Shown: positions 20,535 through 28,721 of the stretch, in pieces
Numbering within the stretch: the first letter of the stretch is position 1
How the letters are laid out: the number at the start of each line of letters is the position of its first letter
Assembly (NCBI RefSeq): GCF_900182815.1
Contig: NZ_FXUA01000007.1
Coordinates: 124,001 to 188,000, forward strand
DNA: 64,000 nucleotides
From: Algoriphagus winogradskyi
Lineage (GTDB): Bacteria > Bacteroidota > Bacteroidia > Cytophagales > Cyclobacteriaceae
Direction: 5' to 3'
Notes under the pieces: model-generated
Told to the model about the DNA's origin: nothing
Databases searched by the model: none
The model's input: the letters and a program-made list of their open reading frames with translations, nothing else
Made by a program: the position numbers and the translations under genes

Positions 20535-21143
20535 TTAAGTAATTCTTAAATCATGATTCTTAGTCAAAATTCTGTCTACATAAAAGCTTAACCCAGATAG
20601 AACAAGCCCCATCAAAACTATCCCGCAAGCCACTATCCAATTCCAATAGGAAACTTGAATTGCAGAAATCTGGAGGGCAAGTCCTGCTAGCCAAGCGAGG
20701 TGACCGTTTACAGTGCGTGTTTTTCGAGTCTTGATATCATATTTGCTTTTGCTTTCATCGATCAAGGGTCTGAAAAAATCTCTGTATTGCCAGAGTAATA
20801 TCAGGTCTAAGAATAAAAGAAATGCTAAAACAATCGGAGTTCCACTCCATTGCAAGGAGATCGTTACCATTAAAATATTGCCGATCAAAGGAATCATCAT
20901 AATGCTACCAAGCAATTTGTAGCGGGTGGTGACTAAGAGGTATCCAATTATTAGTTGGCTAAAAGCTATAAACCTTCCGTAGAAGCCCAAACCATAGGGT
21001 TCCAATTCTTCGATTAGCCAAACTGGCCCAATCCATCCAAAAAACTGGTGATCGTGAAAAAGTTTTGCCATACCAGCTCCCCAAAAAGTGAAGCCTAGGA
21101 AGATAGAAATGCTGGCTATAGTCAGTTGAGGAAGTTTTTTCAT
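20535..21143 (-). CDS. Polytopic membrane protein, possibly DoxX-like
   Basis: 202 residues with about six hydrophobic segments. The first two (FLGFTFWGAGMAKLFHDHQF ... GRFIAFSQLIIGYLLV) resemble DoxX-like four-helix proteins, but two further helices after a charged loop (SKSKYDIKTRKTRTVN) are unusual. I do not assign a function. It reads leftward away from the TonB receptor gene, and the inverted-repeat operator at 21269-21309 lies in the shared upstream region, so it may belong to the same regulon. Confidence 0.6.
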   Translation of the reverse strand: MKKLPQLTIASISIFLGFTFWGAGMAKLFHDHQFFGWIGPVWLIEELEPYGLGFYGRFIAFSQLIIGYLLVTTRYKLLGSIMMIPLIGNILMVTISLQWSGTPIVLAFLLFLDLILLWQYRDFFRPLIDESKSKYDIKTRKTRTVNGHLAWLAGLALQISAIQVSYWNWIVACGIVLMGLVLSGLSFYVDRILTKNHDLRIT

Positions 21144-21268
21144 AAAAATTATGCTGAGCGATTCTGCTTCAATTTAAGTATTTCCAAATAATAAGGTAAA
21201 AGATATGGAGTTGACCCGGCAATGCAATTAAAGCTAAAGGGAAGCAAAAAGCGGACTCTTAACTTTTT

Positions 21269-21309
21269 TTAGATTAATTCTAAATAACTGTTGTTTAGAA
21301 TTAATCTAA
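21269..21309. promoter_or_regulatory. Paired palindromic operator sites
   Basis: Two 16-base arms, TTAGATTAATTCTAAA (21269-21284) and TTTAGAATTAATCTAA (21294-21309), are perfect reverse complements with a 9-base spacer. Each arm is itself a near-palindrome (TTAGA, five bases, TCTAA), so the pair reads as two repressor sites about 26 bp apart, nearly 2.5 helical turns. The half-site resembles DtxR/IdeR-type boxes (TTAGG...CCTAA) in general shape. The downstream arm sits between the -33 and -7 boxes of the receptor promoter, where binding would block polymerase. Confidence 0.75.
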
Positions 21310-21321
21310 GTAATAAGTTTG
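21291..21321 (+). promoter_or_regulatory. Promoter of the TonB receptor operon
   Basis: TTG at 21291-21293, a 20-base spacer, then TAAGTTTG at 21314-21321, an exact match to the Bacteroidota -7 box. The start of transcription would be near 21327, about 20 bases before the ATG. The spacer contains the right-hand operator arm. Confidence 0.7.
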
Positions 21322-21346
21322 TGAAATATTTGAAAACCAAACCAAC

Positions 21347-23725
21347 ATGAATCGTAAAATTCTACTCTTATCCACCCTATTTTACCTTTGCGTTTATGGC
21401 GTTTTTGCCCAGTCTGCCAGCATCAAAGGATTTGTAAAGACATCGGATGACCAGCCGATGGAATTTGTTAATGTCGGGATCAAAGGCCTTGCGAAGGGCA
21501 ATGCAACTGACAGAAATGGTTTTTTTGAAATCAAGAACATCGCTCCGGGTAGCTATACTGTTTATGCTTCGTTTGTAGGTATAGAAAAGCAGGAGAAAAA
21601 TATCCAGTTAAGTGCTGGAGAAATACTTTCTGTGAATTTCACTTTGTCAGAAAGTTCTACTGATCTCAATGAAGTGATCGTTACAGATATGAGTACCAAT
21701 CGCTTTTATTCTGACAGCAACTTTACTGTAGCTAAACTTCCTCTGACAGATTTGGAAAACCCGCAAGTCTACAACTCAGTTTCTTCCAAACTTCTGAAAG
21801 AGCAAGTGGTAACGAATATGAATGATGCACTGAAAAATGCGACTGGAATTACCCGACTTTGGGAATCCACAGGGCGTGGAGGTGACGGCGCAGAATACTA
21901 TTCAATGAGAGGTTTTTCAGTCCAGCCAACTATGGTCAATGGCATGCCAAGCTTAAATAATGGTGGACTTGATCCTGCAAATATCGAAACTGTGGATGTG
22001 ATCAAAGGTCCGTCAGGCACGCTTTTCGGTAGCTCAGTGATTTCCTATGGAGGCTTGATCAATATCACCACCAAGCGTCCCACTGATTTCTTTAAAGGAG
22101 AAGTTGGTTTTATCACAGGAAGTTATGGGTTAAATAGAATCACAGGAGATGTGAATGTTCCTTTGAATGAAAATGCTTCTATGCGTGTAAATACAGCATA
22201 TCAGTCCAACAATACCTTTCAGGATGCCGGAAACAGAAATTCATTTTTCATTGCCCCTTCATTTAAGTTTCAGGCTAGCGAAAGGCTTTCCTTCCTGATC
22301 AACACCGAGTTTTTGAACACAACTTCAGTGAATGCGCCGATGATCTTTTTGAACAGATCAAATCCAATCACTTTTGATTCGATTGATCCTTTTGAACGTA
22401 ATTATGAGCGTTCATTTACTGGAAATGAGCTGAGTATCAACAATGCTTCGTATGCACTTCAAGCTCAGGCTTTCTACAAACTTTCCAATAGCTGGACTTC
22501 TCAGACGGTAGTTTCCAGAAGCTCTACCAAATCTGACGGATACTATCACTACCTATTTGATGGAAGTGATGGAGACTCTTTCTACCGATATATTTCGGAT
22601 AGAAATGCGCAAACGATTTCCACTGACATTCAGCAAAATTTCATCGGTAATTTCCTGCTGGGAGCTATGAAAAATAAAATGATTGTAGGTGTTGATTATT
22701 ACGATCAGGATTTGATTAATAGCAGCACAGGTTGGGTTGGAAATGGCGTAGTGACACTTTCTGATGGAAATGACACAGGTGTTTTGACCCAAGCAGGAGT
22801 GGATGAATTGCTTAAAGATACGTTCGAAGGAAATACTACAGGCAATACGAGAGTTTTGAGTGCTTATGTATCTGATGTATTGGAACTGACTTCGCAGCTT
22901 TCTGTGATGGCAAGTCTACGGGTGGATAACTTCAAAAATGAAGCCTGGGGTACTGATAACAACGAAAACACGCAAACAGCTGTTTCTCCTAAATTCGGTG
23001 TGGTTTACCAGCCAATGAAAGACAAGGTTTCCATCTTTGGTAACTACATGAATGGCTTCAAAAACATAGCACCAACCACCGTGACAGATGCCGACGGCAC
23101 CAATTCACGTTTTAAAACTTTTGATGCTGAGAAAGCCAACCAATATGAGTTTGGTGTGAAGACCAACTTGCTAAACGACAAAATCTCTGCAACTGCCAGC
23201 TACTACAATATCACAGTGAGCAATCGTGTCATGACTGATCCTACCAACGTGAACAATTCTATCCAAGGTGGTGAGGTAGTCAGCAAAGGATTTGAGTTTA
23301 GCGTGATTGCAAGTCCAGTGGACGGATTGAGTTTGGTGGCAGGGTTTAGCCACAATGACGCAGAGGTGACCAAGGATTATGCTGAAAGTGGGTACTTGGG
23401 ACTACGCCCTGAAGAAGCAGGACCAGCAGATTTGTTCAATTTTTGGGCAAGCTATAATTTCTCAGCGGGCGCATTGAAAGGCTTTGGACTTGGCTTCGGT
23501 GGTAACACTGCCAGTGAATACCTTACTATAAACAGAGATGTGATCGGCTCATTTGAGCTTCCATCCTATCAGGTTTTTAACGCGTCACTATCTTATACAG
23601 GCTCACAATATTTCTTAGCCTTGAAGGTCAATAATCTGACAGATCAAAAGTACTATTCAGGCTGGTCCACAGTGACCCCGCAGAATCTAAGAAATGTATC
23701 ACTTAGTCTCAATTATAGATTTTAA
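21347..23725 (+). CDS. TonB-dependent siderophore-type receptor
   Basis: 792 residues. Signal peptide (about 1-21, ending VFAQ), a CarboxypepD-regulatory-like domain (about 24-105: IKGFVKTSDDQPMEFVNVGI), the plug (about 130-250: NMNDALKNATGITRLWES, YSMRGFSVQPTMVNGMPS, IETVDVIKGPSGTLFG, ITTKRP), then a 22-strand barrel ending in NVSLSLNYRF. The plug pattern is that of FhuA/FcuA-like siderophore receptors. It shares its last stop base with the start of a PepSY reductase-like gene, the usual partner in iron-siderophore loci. The operator-promoter upstream implies metal-dependent repression. The ligand cannot be read from sequence. Confidence 0.93.
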   Translation: MNRKILLLSTLFYLCVYGVFAQSASIKGFVKTSDDQPMEFVNVGIKGLAKGNATDRNGFFEIKNIAPGSYTVYASFVGIEKQEKNIQLSAGEILSVNFTLSESSTDLNEVIVTDMSTNRFYSDSNFTVAKLPLTDLENPQVYNSVSSKLLKEQVVTNMNDALKNATGITRLWESTGRGGDGAEYYSMRGFSVQPTMVNGMPSLNNGGLDPANIETVDVIKGPSGTLFGSSVISYGGLINITTKRPTDFFKGEVGFITGSYGLNRITGDVNVPLNENASMRVNTAYQSNNTFQDAGNRNSFFIAPSFKFQASERLSFLINTEFLNTTSVNAPMIFLNRSNPITFDSIDPFERNYERSFTGNELSINNASYALQAQAFYKLSNSWTSQTVVSRSSTKSDGYYHYLFDGSDGDSFYRYISDRNAQTISTDIQQNFIGNFLLGAMKNKMIVGVDYYDQDLINSSTGWVGNGVVTLSDGNDTGVLTQAGVDELLKDTFEGNTTGNTRVLSAYVSDVLELTSQLSVMASLRVDNFKNEAWGTDNNENTQTAVSPKFGVVYQPMKDKVSIFGNYMNGFKNIAPTTVTDADGTNSRFKTFDAEKANQYEFGVKTNLLNDKISATASYYNITVSNRVMTDPTNVNNSIQGGEVVSKGFEFSVIASPVDGLSLVAGFSHNDAEVTKDYAESGYLGLRPEEAGPADLFNFWASYNFSAGALKGFGLGFGGNTASEYLTINRDVIGSFELPSYQVFNASLSYTGSQYFLALKVNNLTDQKYYSGWSTVTPQNLRNVSLSLNYRF

Positions 23726-24888
23726 TGAAACTAAAGAAGGCAATAAATAAACTTCATCTCTGGCTCGGACTTTCATCCGGGCTAGTGGTGTTTATTGTGG
23801 CAGTTACTGGTTGTATCTACGCATTTCAGGCCGAAATCAAAGAATTGACTTATCCATTTCTATTTGTGGAACCTCAGGAAACTGCCGTTTTGACACCGAG
23901 TGAGATCACTACGATTGCAGAGAAGGCTTTTCCTGAAGGGCATTTACACGCGATTCTTTATCCTACCAAAGAAAAATCTGTTCAGGCTATATTCTTCAGC
24001 TATGGGGAAGGGAATGACCACTACCAAATCGCATACATCAATCCTTATTCCGGTGAGGTTCTCAAGCTAAAGGATGAGTATGCTGACTTTTTTCGAATCG
24101 TATTAGACGGACATTTTTACCTGTGGCTTCCACCGGAAATAGGTCAGCCAGTAGTGGCATCATTTACCTTAGTATTTCTATTTATGGTGATTTCGGGTTT
24201 GATTCTTTGGTGGCCAAAGAAAAAGAACTTGAAGCAAAGCCTGAAGGTCAAGTGGTCTGCTCGATGGAGAAGAACAAATTATGATCTGCATCAAGTCTTA
24301 GGATTCTATGTAATGACTTTTGCCTTGGTTTTTGCAATTACAGGTTTGGTCTGGGGCTTCTTATGGTTCAGAGATACTTTGTATTTTGTCGCTTCGGGTG
24401 GGGAGAAATTTGTAGAGTATTACGATCCAATTTCGGATTCCACCCAGAATTATCAGGGAGAAATCCCGGCTTTGGATGCGGTGTGGGTGAAGATGAATGT
24501 GGAGTATCCGAATGCGGATTGGATAGAAGTTCATCCTCCGGGCTTCGAAGGAGCTGCAATCGCAGCCAACTCAAATCCGGACGCATCTACTTATTGGAAG
24601 TCTGACTACCGGTATTTTGATCAGAATACCTTGGAAGAACTTCCTGTGGAGCATTTTTACAACCGATTCGAAGAGGCAACTGTAGCCCAGAAAATTATGC
24701 GGATGAACTATGATGTGCACGTGGGCGCCATTGCTGGTTTGCCGGGTAAAATCTTAGCTTTTTTCCTAAGTGCGATTATCGCTTCACTTCCAGTGACTGG
24801 ATTTTTGATCTGGTGGGGAAGGAGAAATAAGGCGAAGAAAGAATCTGAGGGTGAAGCTAAGGAGAAGATGGTGTTGCCGGAAGCTTGA
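23725..24888 (+). CDS. PepSY-associated TM helix protein (iron-regulated membrane protein, PiuB-like)
   Basis: 387 residues with four membrane segments of the PepSY_TM family: KKAINKLHLWLGLSSGLVVF, a long periplasmic PepSY part, TLVFLFMVISGLILWWPKK, YDLHQVLGFYVMTFALVFAI and a last helix before a charged tail. Conserved histidines (KLHLW, DLHQVLG, NYDVHVGA) are placed as haem or metal ligands in the family, some members of which act as ferric-siderophore reductases at the inner membrane. The ATG overlaps the receptor stop by one base (TAATG), so the two are co-translated. Likely role: intracellular release of iron taken up by the receptor. Confidence 0.88.
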   Translation: MKLKKAINKLHLWLGLSSGLVVFIVAVTGCIYAFQAEIKELTYPFLFVEPQETAVLTPSEITTIAEKAFPEGHLHAILYPTKEKSVQAIFFSYGEGNDHYQIAYINPYSGEVLKLKDEYADFFRIVLDGHFYLWLPPEIGQPVVASFTLVFLFMVISGLILWWPKKKNLKQSLKVKWSARWRRTNYDLHQVLGFYVMTFALVFAITGLVWGFLWFRDTLYFVASGGEKFVEYYDPISDSTQNYQGEIPALDAVWVKMNVEYPNADWIEVHPPGFEGAAIAANSNPDASTYWKSDYRYFDQNTLEELPVEHFYNRFEEATVAQKIMRMNYDVHVGAIAGLPGKILAFFLSAIIASLPVTGFLIWWGRRNKAKKESEGEAKEKMVLPEA

Positions 24889-25340
24889 ATTTAAGTTTAG
24901 AGTTGTAAGGTAGAAAGGTTGTAAGGTTTTGCAGCCTTTCTGCATTTTAGGAAGGATTTATCATTCGCTATCACTAGTATCTGTTTGTAAGTAAAGAATG
25001 GAAGTTCCTTTTGTCAGGCTGTGGACTGTAGTTTATGGACTCTAAACTTTTACACTTACTTTTTCTTCAAAAAAAAACCTTTAAATAATTCCAGAGATCC
25101 TTGCCAGACTGGCTCTCATGGCTTAGATTTGTTTTAATTTAAAATTAATCTAAATAAAAATAAAACGAGTCAAATGATTTAAACTCACCCAGTACTAGTT
25201 GGGTTTTGAGTACTTCATAGGCCTTAAGAGATAACCTTATCTGTATAACTAAGCCCTGGGAAATTGGCTGCATTTGGAAACTAAACCGACCTTAGCTTTT
25301 ATCCCAGGCACTATTTTCCTTTCATTCAAACAAGAAGCTT
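24889..25340. other. 452-base intergenic stretch
   Basis: No gene seen. It holds a weak hairpin just after the PepSY gene (AGAAAGG at 24913 with CCTTTCT near 24936) that could end the operon, and the operator-like site at 25138-25153. The rest is AT-rich without recognisable motifs. Confidence 0.6.
25138..25153. promoter_or_regulatory. Third copy of the operator arm
   Basis: TTTAAAATTAATCTAA matches the downstream operator arm of the receptor promoter at 15 of 16 positions. A TTAGATT at 25123-25129 is the reverse complement of AATCTAA at 25147-25153, giving a second possible half-site pairing. It lies about 190 bases before the small cysteine-containing gene at 25341, which suggests shared control with the receptor operon. 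I see no good -7 box next to it. Confidence 0.5.
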
Positions 25341-25670
25341 ATGTCCTCATGTAAAACAGAAATAGTCTATCAAACGGAAGATTTTGTTTTCACTAAATGT
25401 GCCGATTGTGACAGGATGGGGCTTATGTATAAGCAAGCGATGATGAGCTTCGATGCGCTCAATTATAATGCTTTCTGCAGCTATCTGGACCGGATGGAAT
25501 TTGAATTTGAAAAGTATCCCTTCTTTGATGGATTTGACCGGGTTGTGATTGAGACCTATCATCCTGATGTACAGTTTACGCTGCTTGAAGAGGAGTTTTA
25601 CCGGCTCAAGGCAAATGTAATTGAAGCAAACGCCCAGCTGGAGTTGATTGAGATGATTCGCAGGTTGTGA
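25341..25670 (+). CDS. Small cysteine-containing protein, DUF6686-like
   Basis: 109 residues without signal or membrane segment. Near the N-terminus is a C-x2-C pair (FTKCADCDRMGLMYKQAMMSF), as in a small metal-binding knuckle, plus Cys at positions 4 and about 51. The C-terminal half is helical and charged. It resembles Bacteroidota proteins labelled DUF6686, which from memory often sit near iron uptake genes; here it follows the TonB receptor/PepSY pair and a copy of their operator. Function unknown; a role in iron handling is an inference. Confidence 0.7.
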   Translation: MSSCKTEIVYQTEDFVFTKCADCDRMGLMYKQAMMSFDALNYNAFCSYLDRMEFEFEKYPFFDGFDRVVIETYHPDVQFTLLEEEFYRLKANVIEANAQLELIEMIRRL

Positions 25671-25672
25671 GG

Positions 25673-25780
25673 AGTCTGGTCTTGGGAGCCACTTGGTGAA
25701 AGACTATAGCCGAGAGGCATATTGTCGAAGAGGAAAGACGGGGGGCTGGAAACCAGCTGAATAGGCCGGCCATCACCAAG
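25673..25780. other. Candidate structured RNA or mobile-element end
   Basis: A GC-rich patch directly after the DUF6686-like stop codon folds well on paper. CTTGGTGA (25692-25699) pairs perfectly with TCACCAAG (25773-25780), enclosing an ATAGCC/GGCATAT hairpin with a GNRA-type GAGA loop (706-722), a weak GTC/GAC hairpin, a GCTGG-AAA-CCAGC hairpin (25745-25757) and the palindrome GGCCGGCC (25764-25771). An alternative stem AGTCT/AGACT (25673-25677 with 25701-25705) competes with the closing helix. The strand is not determined. It could be a 3' UTR element, a small RNA, or the remnant non-coding end of an insertion sequence. Bases 25781-26104 show nothing further. Confidence 0.4.
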
Positions 25781-26104
25781 CTAATTAATATGATCTCTGC
25801 TAATTCCTCAAGGATTTGATTGGGTTATTTTTTAAAATGCTTTTCAAGCTATGAGCTTACCTTTTTCAACTCTTATTTTTCCTGCGTCAGGGGAATTTTT
25901 CTTGCTAGATTCTCCTGACGCTTCCTTATCGGGTTTAATAGTGGGGTGGGCTAATTTTTTTTGGTGAAATACTATCAGTCATACTGCAAATGGAAAGTAA
26001 ATAATCCTCTGATTATCCCGTCGATTTTTATAAATATCTGCCGAACTTGAAGAAGCGTTTGGCAAATTGTTCGACTTCTTAGGTGTCTTAACTTATGACT
26101 TACC

Positions 26105-27568
26105 TCATTTAATCTGAAGGAGATTCTTTATCTGCTCCTCTTCCTGGTCATTTTCCAACATGATCATAAGCTCGTCCAATTCTTCCAGCTCGGTTTGGCC
26201 ATTTGGCGTGATAAATTTTCCGTTTCTTTTCACAAGTACGATTAAAGAAGTATTTGGGAATCCCAATTGCAAAATTTTCTTCCCTGCAATCATGCTGTTC
26301 CTTGGTAGCTGAACTTCCAGAATCGCATTCTTAAAATCATCAGAAAGCTCGATGTCTAACATAGATCTTCGCTTCAAGGAAGCTGGTAGAGAGAGGTGCA
26401 GGAGTTTTGCAGCTATAGGAAGAGTAGTCGCCTGAATAGCAACTGAAGCCAATACGATGAAGAAGACGATATGGAAAATCGTAGAAGCCATTTCTATATT
26501 TTCGATCAGGGGTAGTGTCGCAAATACGATAGGAACTGCTCCTCTGAGTCCCACCCAGGAGATAAAAGTCTTTTCGCGAAGCTTGTATTTGAAAAAGGAA
26601 AGTGAGATGAACACTCCTAGCGGTCGTGCAACGAAAATCAAAAAGAGTGCAGCTAAAATTGCAATTCCTGAGACAGGGAAGAGTTGCTTAGGAAAAACCA
26701 AGAGACCTAAAGTGATGAACATGATCACTTGCATCAACCATGCGATCCCATCAAAGAATTTCATGAGGCTTTTCTTGTGAGCCATATTGGCATTCCCAAC
26801 AGTGATAGCACTGATGTAAACGGCGAGAAATCCGTTGCCCTTCAATAGATCCGTCGTCGTGTAGGTAATCAATACTAAAGCAAGAAGCATCACAGGGTAA
26901 AGCCCCTCAAAATCCAGTTTGATTTTATTGATTAATAATACGGTAGCTCTCCCAAACAGCCAGCCTAATAAACCGCCAACAATCATCTGAATAAAAAACA
27001 GAGGAATAATTTCCCAGATCGAACCCGTTTCTAAAGTGATCAGTCCGAGAATAGAGACCGTCAGGAAATATGCCATGGGATCATTACTTCCGCTTTCCAA
27101 TTCGAGTAGCGGTCTCAAATGCCCTTTTAATCCTATGCTTTTTGCCCGTAAAACAGAGAAAACAGCAGCGGCATCTGTAGAGGAAACGATAGATCCGAGT
27201 AATAGGCTTTCAAGAAAGCTTAGCTCCGAAATCATGTAAACGAACCCACCCAGAGAAAAGCTTGTTAGCAAGACGCCTAAGGTAGAAAGTGTGATTCCGG
27301 GTTTGAGTACAGGTTTTATGCTTGGCCACTTGGTGTCTATACCTCCTGAGTATAGAATATAGGTGAGCGCTATGATTCCTAGGAACTGTGCGATGGCAGG
27401 ATTGTCAAATCTAATCCCGCCAATCCCGTCTGAACCAGCCAGCATCCCAACTCCTAAGAAAATCAGAAGCATAGGAATGCCGGTCTTACCAGCAGTTTTG
27501 CTCGCCAAAACACCTGCTAAAAGTAAAAGAGAACTGATTAAAAGAATATTTTCGGCCGTTACAGACAT
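26105..27568 (-). CDS. CPA1-type cation/proton antiporter (NhaP2-like)
   Basis: 487 residues from the chosen ATG at 27568 (MSVTAENILLIS); another ATG eight codons upstream is less likely. The first ~390 residues form 12-13 membrane helices of the Na+/H+ exchanger domain, with the conserved acidic pair region GSIVSSTDAAAVFSVL and ELESGSNDPMAYFL. The C-terminal ~80 residues form an RCK_C/TrkA-C domain (LPRNSMIAGKKILQLGFPNTSLI ... TELEELDELMIML) that senses nucleotides or ions. This layout is that of the K+/H+ antiporter NhaP2, which exports K+ and protects against osmotic or alkali stress. The ion cannot be proven from sequence. Confidence 0.9.
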   Translation of the reverse strand: MSVTAENILLISSLLLLAGVLASKTAGKTGIPMLLIFLGVGMLAGSDGIGGIRFDNPAIAQFLGIIALTYILYSGGIDTKWPSIKPVLKPGITLSTLGVLLTSFSLGGFVYMISELSFLESLLLGSIVSSTDAAAVFSVLRAKSIGLKGHLRPLLELESGSNDPMAYFLTVSILGLITLETGSIWEIIPLFFIQMIVGGLLGWLFGRATVLLINKIKLDFEGLYPVMLLALVLITYTTTDLLKGNGFLAVYISAITVGNANMAHKKSLMKFFDGIAWLMQVIMFITLGLLVFPKQLFPVSGIAILAALFLIFVARPLGVFISLSFFKYKLREKTFISWVGLRGAVPIVFATLPLIENIEMASTIFHIVFFIVLASVAIQATTLPIAAKLLHLSLPASLKRRSMLDIELSDDFKNAILEVQLPRNSMIAGKKILQLGFPNTSLIVLVKRNGKFITPNGQTELEELDELMIMLENDQEEEQIKNLLQIK

Positions 27569-27587
27569 AAGCGAGAATTGGGAATAG

Positions 27588-27618
27588 ATCAAAACTAACG
27601 AAGATTCACTTACTTTTG
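27588..27618 (+). promoter_or_regulatory. Bacteroidota-type promoter
   Basis: TTG at 27588-27590, a 20-base spacer, and TACTTTTG at 27611-27618 (exact TAnnTTTG). The predicted start near 27624 lies 36 bases before the ATG of the small exported protein. It overlaps the 5' flank of the divergent antiporter gene. Confidence 0.68.
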
Positions 27619-27659
27619 TGCGGCTTTGGTGCTATAAAGAGCCTTCTTTTCGTAAAAAA

Positions 27660-28037
27660 ATGAAAAAAATAATTTCACTTGTTTACCTCGTTTTCTATTT
27701 CCTGCTGTGGGTGGTTTTGCCCTCTACAGGATTGGGAGCGCAGGTGTACGCAAGTGAATTTGGGGATAGAGGTAATTATAGCATTACGAAAGAAGATGCA
27801 AATTTCTCTGATTTTCAGCCTTGTGTTAATCCTGATTGGAATAGGATCAGTAGGCAAAGTTCCAATGAGAATTTGGGTTCCGGAACGGGACATTGGCCAG
27901 TTCTTTTTTCGTCAATTTTAGACCCAAAATTTGGTCAGGATACTAATTCCTTATTGGATCTAATCTATTCGAGCTCGCCATTTTTAGGCTCGCTTACTGC
28001 ACCAATAATAATTTTTCCCTTCCATTATTTCTGGTAA
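27660..28037 (+). CDS. Small exported protein, unknown
   Basis: 125 residues from the ATG at 27660; the longer frame from 27618 starts inside the promoter and is rejected. An N-terminal hydrophobic segment (ISLVYLVFYFLLWVVLPSTGLGAQ) is a signal peptide or anchor. The mature part has one Cys, many Ser/Asn/Asp, and a strongly hydrophobic aromatic C-terminus ending FPFHYFW. I do not recognise the family. It has its own consensus promoter and stands 90 bases before a second unknown membrane-anchored protein. Confidence 0.55.
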   Translation: MKKIISLVYLVFYFLLWVVLPSTGLGAQVYASEFGDRGNYSITKEDANFSDFQPCVNPDWNRISRQSSNENLGSGTGHWPVLFSSILDPKFGQDTNSLLDLIYSSSPFLGSLTAPIIIFPFHYFW

Positions 28038-28127
28038 AACGGATAGCAATTCAACTTGACTTTGCTAAATCCTTCTGGCTTCTCTAAGTCAGGTAGGACA
28101 AATATTCCATTTATCCATCCAAAAATA

Positions 28128-28616
28128 ATGAGTGAACTAACATTAATTACCTTATCGGTCGCTTTGACAGTAATGGTATGCCTGCCATTAATTCTAACAA
28201 GTTTAAAACAAAGGAATAAAAGCAATCTGCTTATGGAACAACTCAAGTCTGAAACACAAGTAAGTCATCTGAAATCAGGGGATTTTGATACCTGGCGGGA
28301 GGCTTATTGCATTGGCTTGGACCAAAAAAATGGCCAACTGCTATTTCTGAATTCCTTGGAAAAAGGGAACCAAGTTCAGAAAATAGACTTACGTCAGGTT
28401 CGACTTTGTCGTCCTATCAGAAACTTTCGTGAAATGAAGGTAGGAAAGGAGAAGAGGCAGATCATTCAAAAAGTCAGCTTAAAGCTAGATCATTATGATG
28501 AGCAAAGTAAGCCGGTTACTATAGAAATCTATGATGAGGAGAGAAGTGACTATATGATAAACGAATGGGATCTGGCACAGGCTTGGTCTCAGAAAATAAA
28601 TAATCTGAAAAATTAA
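28128..28616 (+). CDS. Membrane-anchored protein, unknown
   Basis: 162 residues from the ATG at 28128 (MSELTLITLSVALTVMV); the longer frame beginning at 28056 lacks protein-like sequence in its first 24 codons. One membrane helix (about 4-24) is followed by a charged cytoplasmic domain with a beta-rich core (WREAYCIGLDQKNGQLLFLN, KIDLRQVRLCRPIR, VSLKLDHYDEQSKPVTIEIYDEE). No family recognised. A strong terminator follows. It may be co-transcribed with the small exported protein upstream. Confidence 0.6.
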   Translation: MSELTLITLSVALTVMVCLPLILTSLKQRNKSNLLMEQLKSETQVSHLKSGDFDTWREAYCIGLDQKNGQLLFLNSLEKGNQVQKIDLRQVRLCRPIRNFREMKVGKEKRQIIQKVSLKLDHYDEQSKPVTIEIYDEERSDYMINEWDLAQAWSQKINNLKN

Positions 28617-28620
28617 TTTT

Positions 28621-28650
28621 AAGGGGGTGCTAAGTTCCCCCTTTCTTTTT
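28621..28650 (+). terminator. Intrinsic terminator
   Basis: AAGGGGG (28621-28627) pairs with CCCCCTT (28637-28643) around a 9-base loop, followed by a T-rich tract. It starts four bases after the stop of the membrane-anchored protein. Confidence 0.85.
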
Positions 28651-28721
28651 AGGTAGTTTTCATTGTAGCTAATTCTCTTTTAGTAAAATTCCTTATTTTG
28701 GATCCCTAAATCTTTTTAAAA

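Noticed and set aside
25673-25780. RNase P RNA or cobalamin riboswitch in the structured element
   Set aside because: GAGGAAAG and GGTGAAA occur but the rest of each consensus is missing, and the element is far too short for RNase P.
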